DNA of 64,000 nucleotides, taken from assembly GCF_902499335.1 (NCBI RefSeq), contig NZ_CABVQK010000012.1, positions 124,001-188,000 of the forward strand. The letters are read 5' to 3'. The translations under genes were made by a program, and so were the position numbers. A model generated the notes under the pieces. The model searched no databases and was not told where the DNA came from. It worked only from the letters and a program-made list of their open reading frames with translations. Position 1 is the first letter of the stretch. Each line of letters starts with the position of its first letter. Below are positions 63,401 to 64,000 of the stretch, one piece after another. This DNA comes from Burkholderia lata. Lineage in GTDB: Bacteria; Pseudomonadota; Gammaproteobacteria; Burkholderiales; Burkholderiaceae.

Positions 63401-64000
63401 TTACTGCAGGAGCTTCAGGACCTGCTGCGGCAGCGAGTTTGCCTGTGCGAGCACCGAGATGCCAGCTTGCTGCAGCACCTGGTTCTTCGACATGTTCGCC
63501 GTTTCCTGCGCGAAGTTCGCGTCGGTGATCTGCGACTGTGCCGACGACAGGTCGGTCGATTCTGCCTGCTGCGCCGTTGCGATTGCCGTGAAACGGTTTT
63601 GTGCCGCGCCCAGTTGTGCCTGAACGTTGTTCACCGTTTGCAGCGCGTTGTCGATCGACACCATCGCGACGTTTGCACCGCTGACCGTGCTGATGTCGAG
63701 GCCCGACACGGTTGCCGGCTTGTTGACGGCGTTGATCTGCGCGACGGCGTTCGTGATCGCGGTGAGCGACGCTGCCGACATGCTCGAGCTGGTTGCGCCC
63801 GTTTGGATCGACAGCGCGCCGACTGCCGCGCCCGTGCCGGTCGTTGCGCTTGCGCCGAACACCGACTGTGCAACGGTTTGCGCGATGGCGCCGCCGTTCT
63901 GGTCGGTGAACGTGTAGCCGCCTTGACCGTCCGACAGCACGTTGATCGCGGTGATCGCTGCGCCCGACGACGTGTACGCGCCGGCGTTGTCGAGGGTCAG
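63401..64000 (-). CDS. fliC: Flagellin FliC (C-terminal part; cut by window end)
   Basis: Last 199 codons of flagellin; the frame is open to base 64000, so the N-terminus lies outside. The C-terminal D1/D0 region is clear: VDNALQTVNNVQAQLGAAQN-like (SIDNALQTVNNVQAQLGAAQ), RFTAIATAQQAESTDLSSAQ and the final NQVLQQAGISVLAQANSLPQ QVLKLLQ. Ser/Thr-rich stretches before it (TGAAVGALSIQTGATSSSMS) are likely O-glycan sites. First gene of the filament operon. Confidence 0.95.
   Translation of the reverse strand: MTLDNAGAYTSSGAAITAINVLSDGQGGYTFTDQNGGAIAQTVAQSVFGASATTGTGAAVGALSIQTGATSSSMSAASLTAITNAVAQINAVNKPATVSGLDISTVSGANVAMVSIDNALQTVNNVQAQLGAAQNRFTAIATAQQAESTDLSSAQSQITDANFAQETANMSKNQVLQQAGISVLAQANSLPQQVLKLLQ

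Overview
The window looks like a piece of a Burkholderia chromosome, most probably from the Burkholderia cepacia complex. It has very high GC with strong G/C at third codon positions, a glycine-riboswitch gcvTHP operon close to sdaA, a fliC-fliD-fliT locus followed by flagellin-glycosylation genes, and a P2-type prophage whose genes resemble those of Burkholderia phages. The genus call comes from remembered family patterns, not from a search.

Region 1 (1-10816) is an ethanolamine-use locus of the non-microcompartment type. It holds an ethanolamine permease (cut by the window start), both subunits of ethanolamine ammonia-lyase (eutBC, overlapping ATGA), an acetaldehyde dehydrogenase (acoD/exaC type) behind a very good sigma-54 promoter match, and the AraC-type activator eutR. 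A LysR regulator/MFS exporter pair and two related flavin-binding (PPOX-type) proteins sit among them.

Region 2 (10932-14728) has a two-gene operon of unknown purpose (GT9-like glycosyltransferase plus an acetolactate-synthase-like ThDP enzyme) and a vapBC toxin-antitoxin pair with a visible promoter and operator.

Region 3 (14796-28559) is serine/glycine catabolism and housekeeping: sdaA, a secreted alginate-lyase-family protein, the gcvT-gcvH-gcvP operon under a tandem glycine riboswitch, a small lipoprotein, a Gfo/Idh/MocA oxidoreductase, an SGNH hydrolase, the Rep helicase and a membrane-anchored di-haem cytochrome c.

Region 4 (28842-51946) is a P2-like element inserted in the 3' part of a tRNA-Arg(CCG) gene and bounded by identical 35-bp att cores. 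It carries integrase, a helix-turn-helix protein, a large primase-helicase, Ogr, a repressor with face-to-face promoters, a consensus SOS box, a complete contractile-tail gene set (D,U,T,E/E',FII,FI,G,H,I,J,W,V,R,X) and a full lysis cassette (two holin-type proteins, endolysin, nested Rz/Rz1). It has no recognisable capsid, portal, scaffold, terminase or head-completion gene, and gpS is also missing. This is what an SOS-inducible R-type tailocin would look like, except that it keeps mobility and replication genes. A 76-nt nested stem-loop with flanking repeats next to the primase is a candidate origin or structured RNA.

Region 5 (52076-64000) begins with a membrane protein ending in a Ser/Cys repeat tail. 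It then holds a flagellin-glycosylation cluster (acyltransferases, TPR-GT9 protein, VioA-type aminotransferase, TPR-GT41 O-glycosyltransferase) and the flagellar filament genes fliT, fliD and fliC (fliC is cut by the window end). The likely logic is that VioA and the acyltransferases make an acylated amino sugar, the GT41 protein transfers it to flagellin, and FliD/FliT cap and chaperone the filament.
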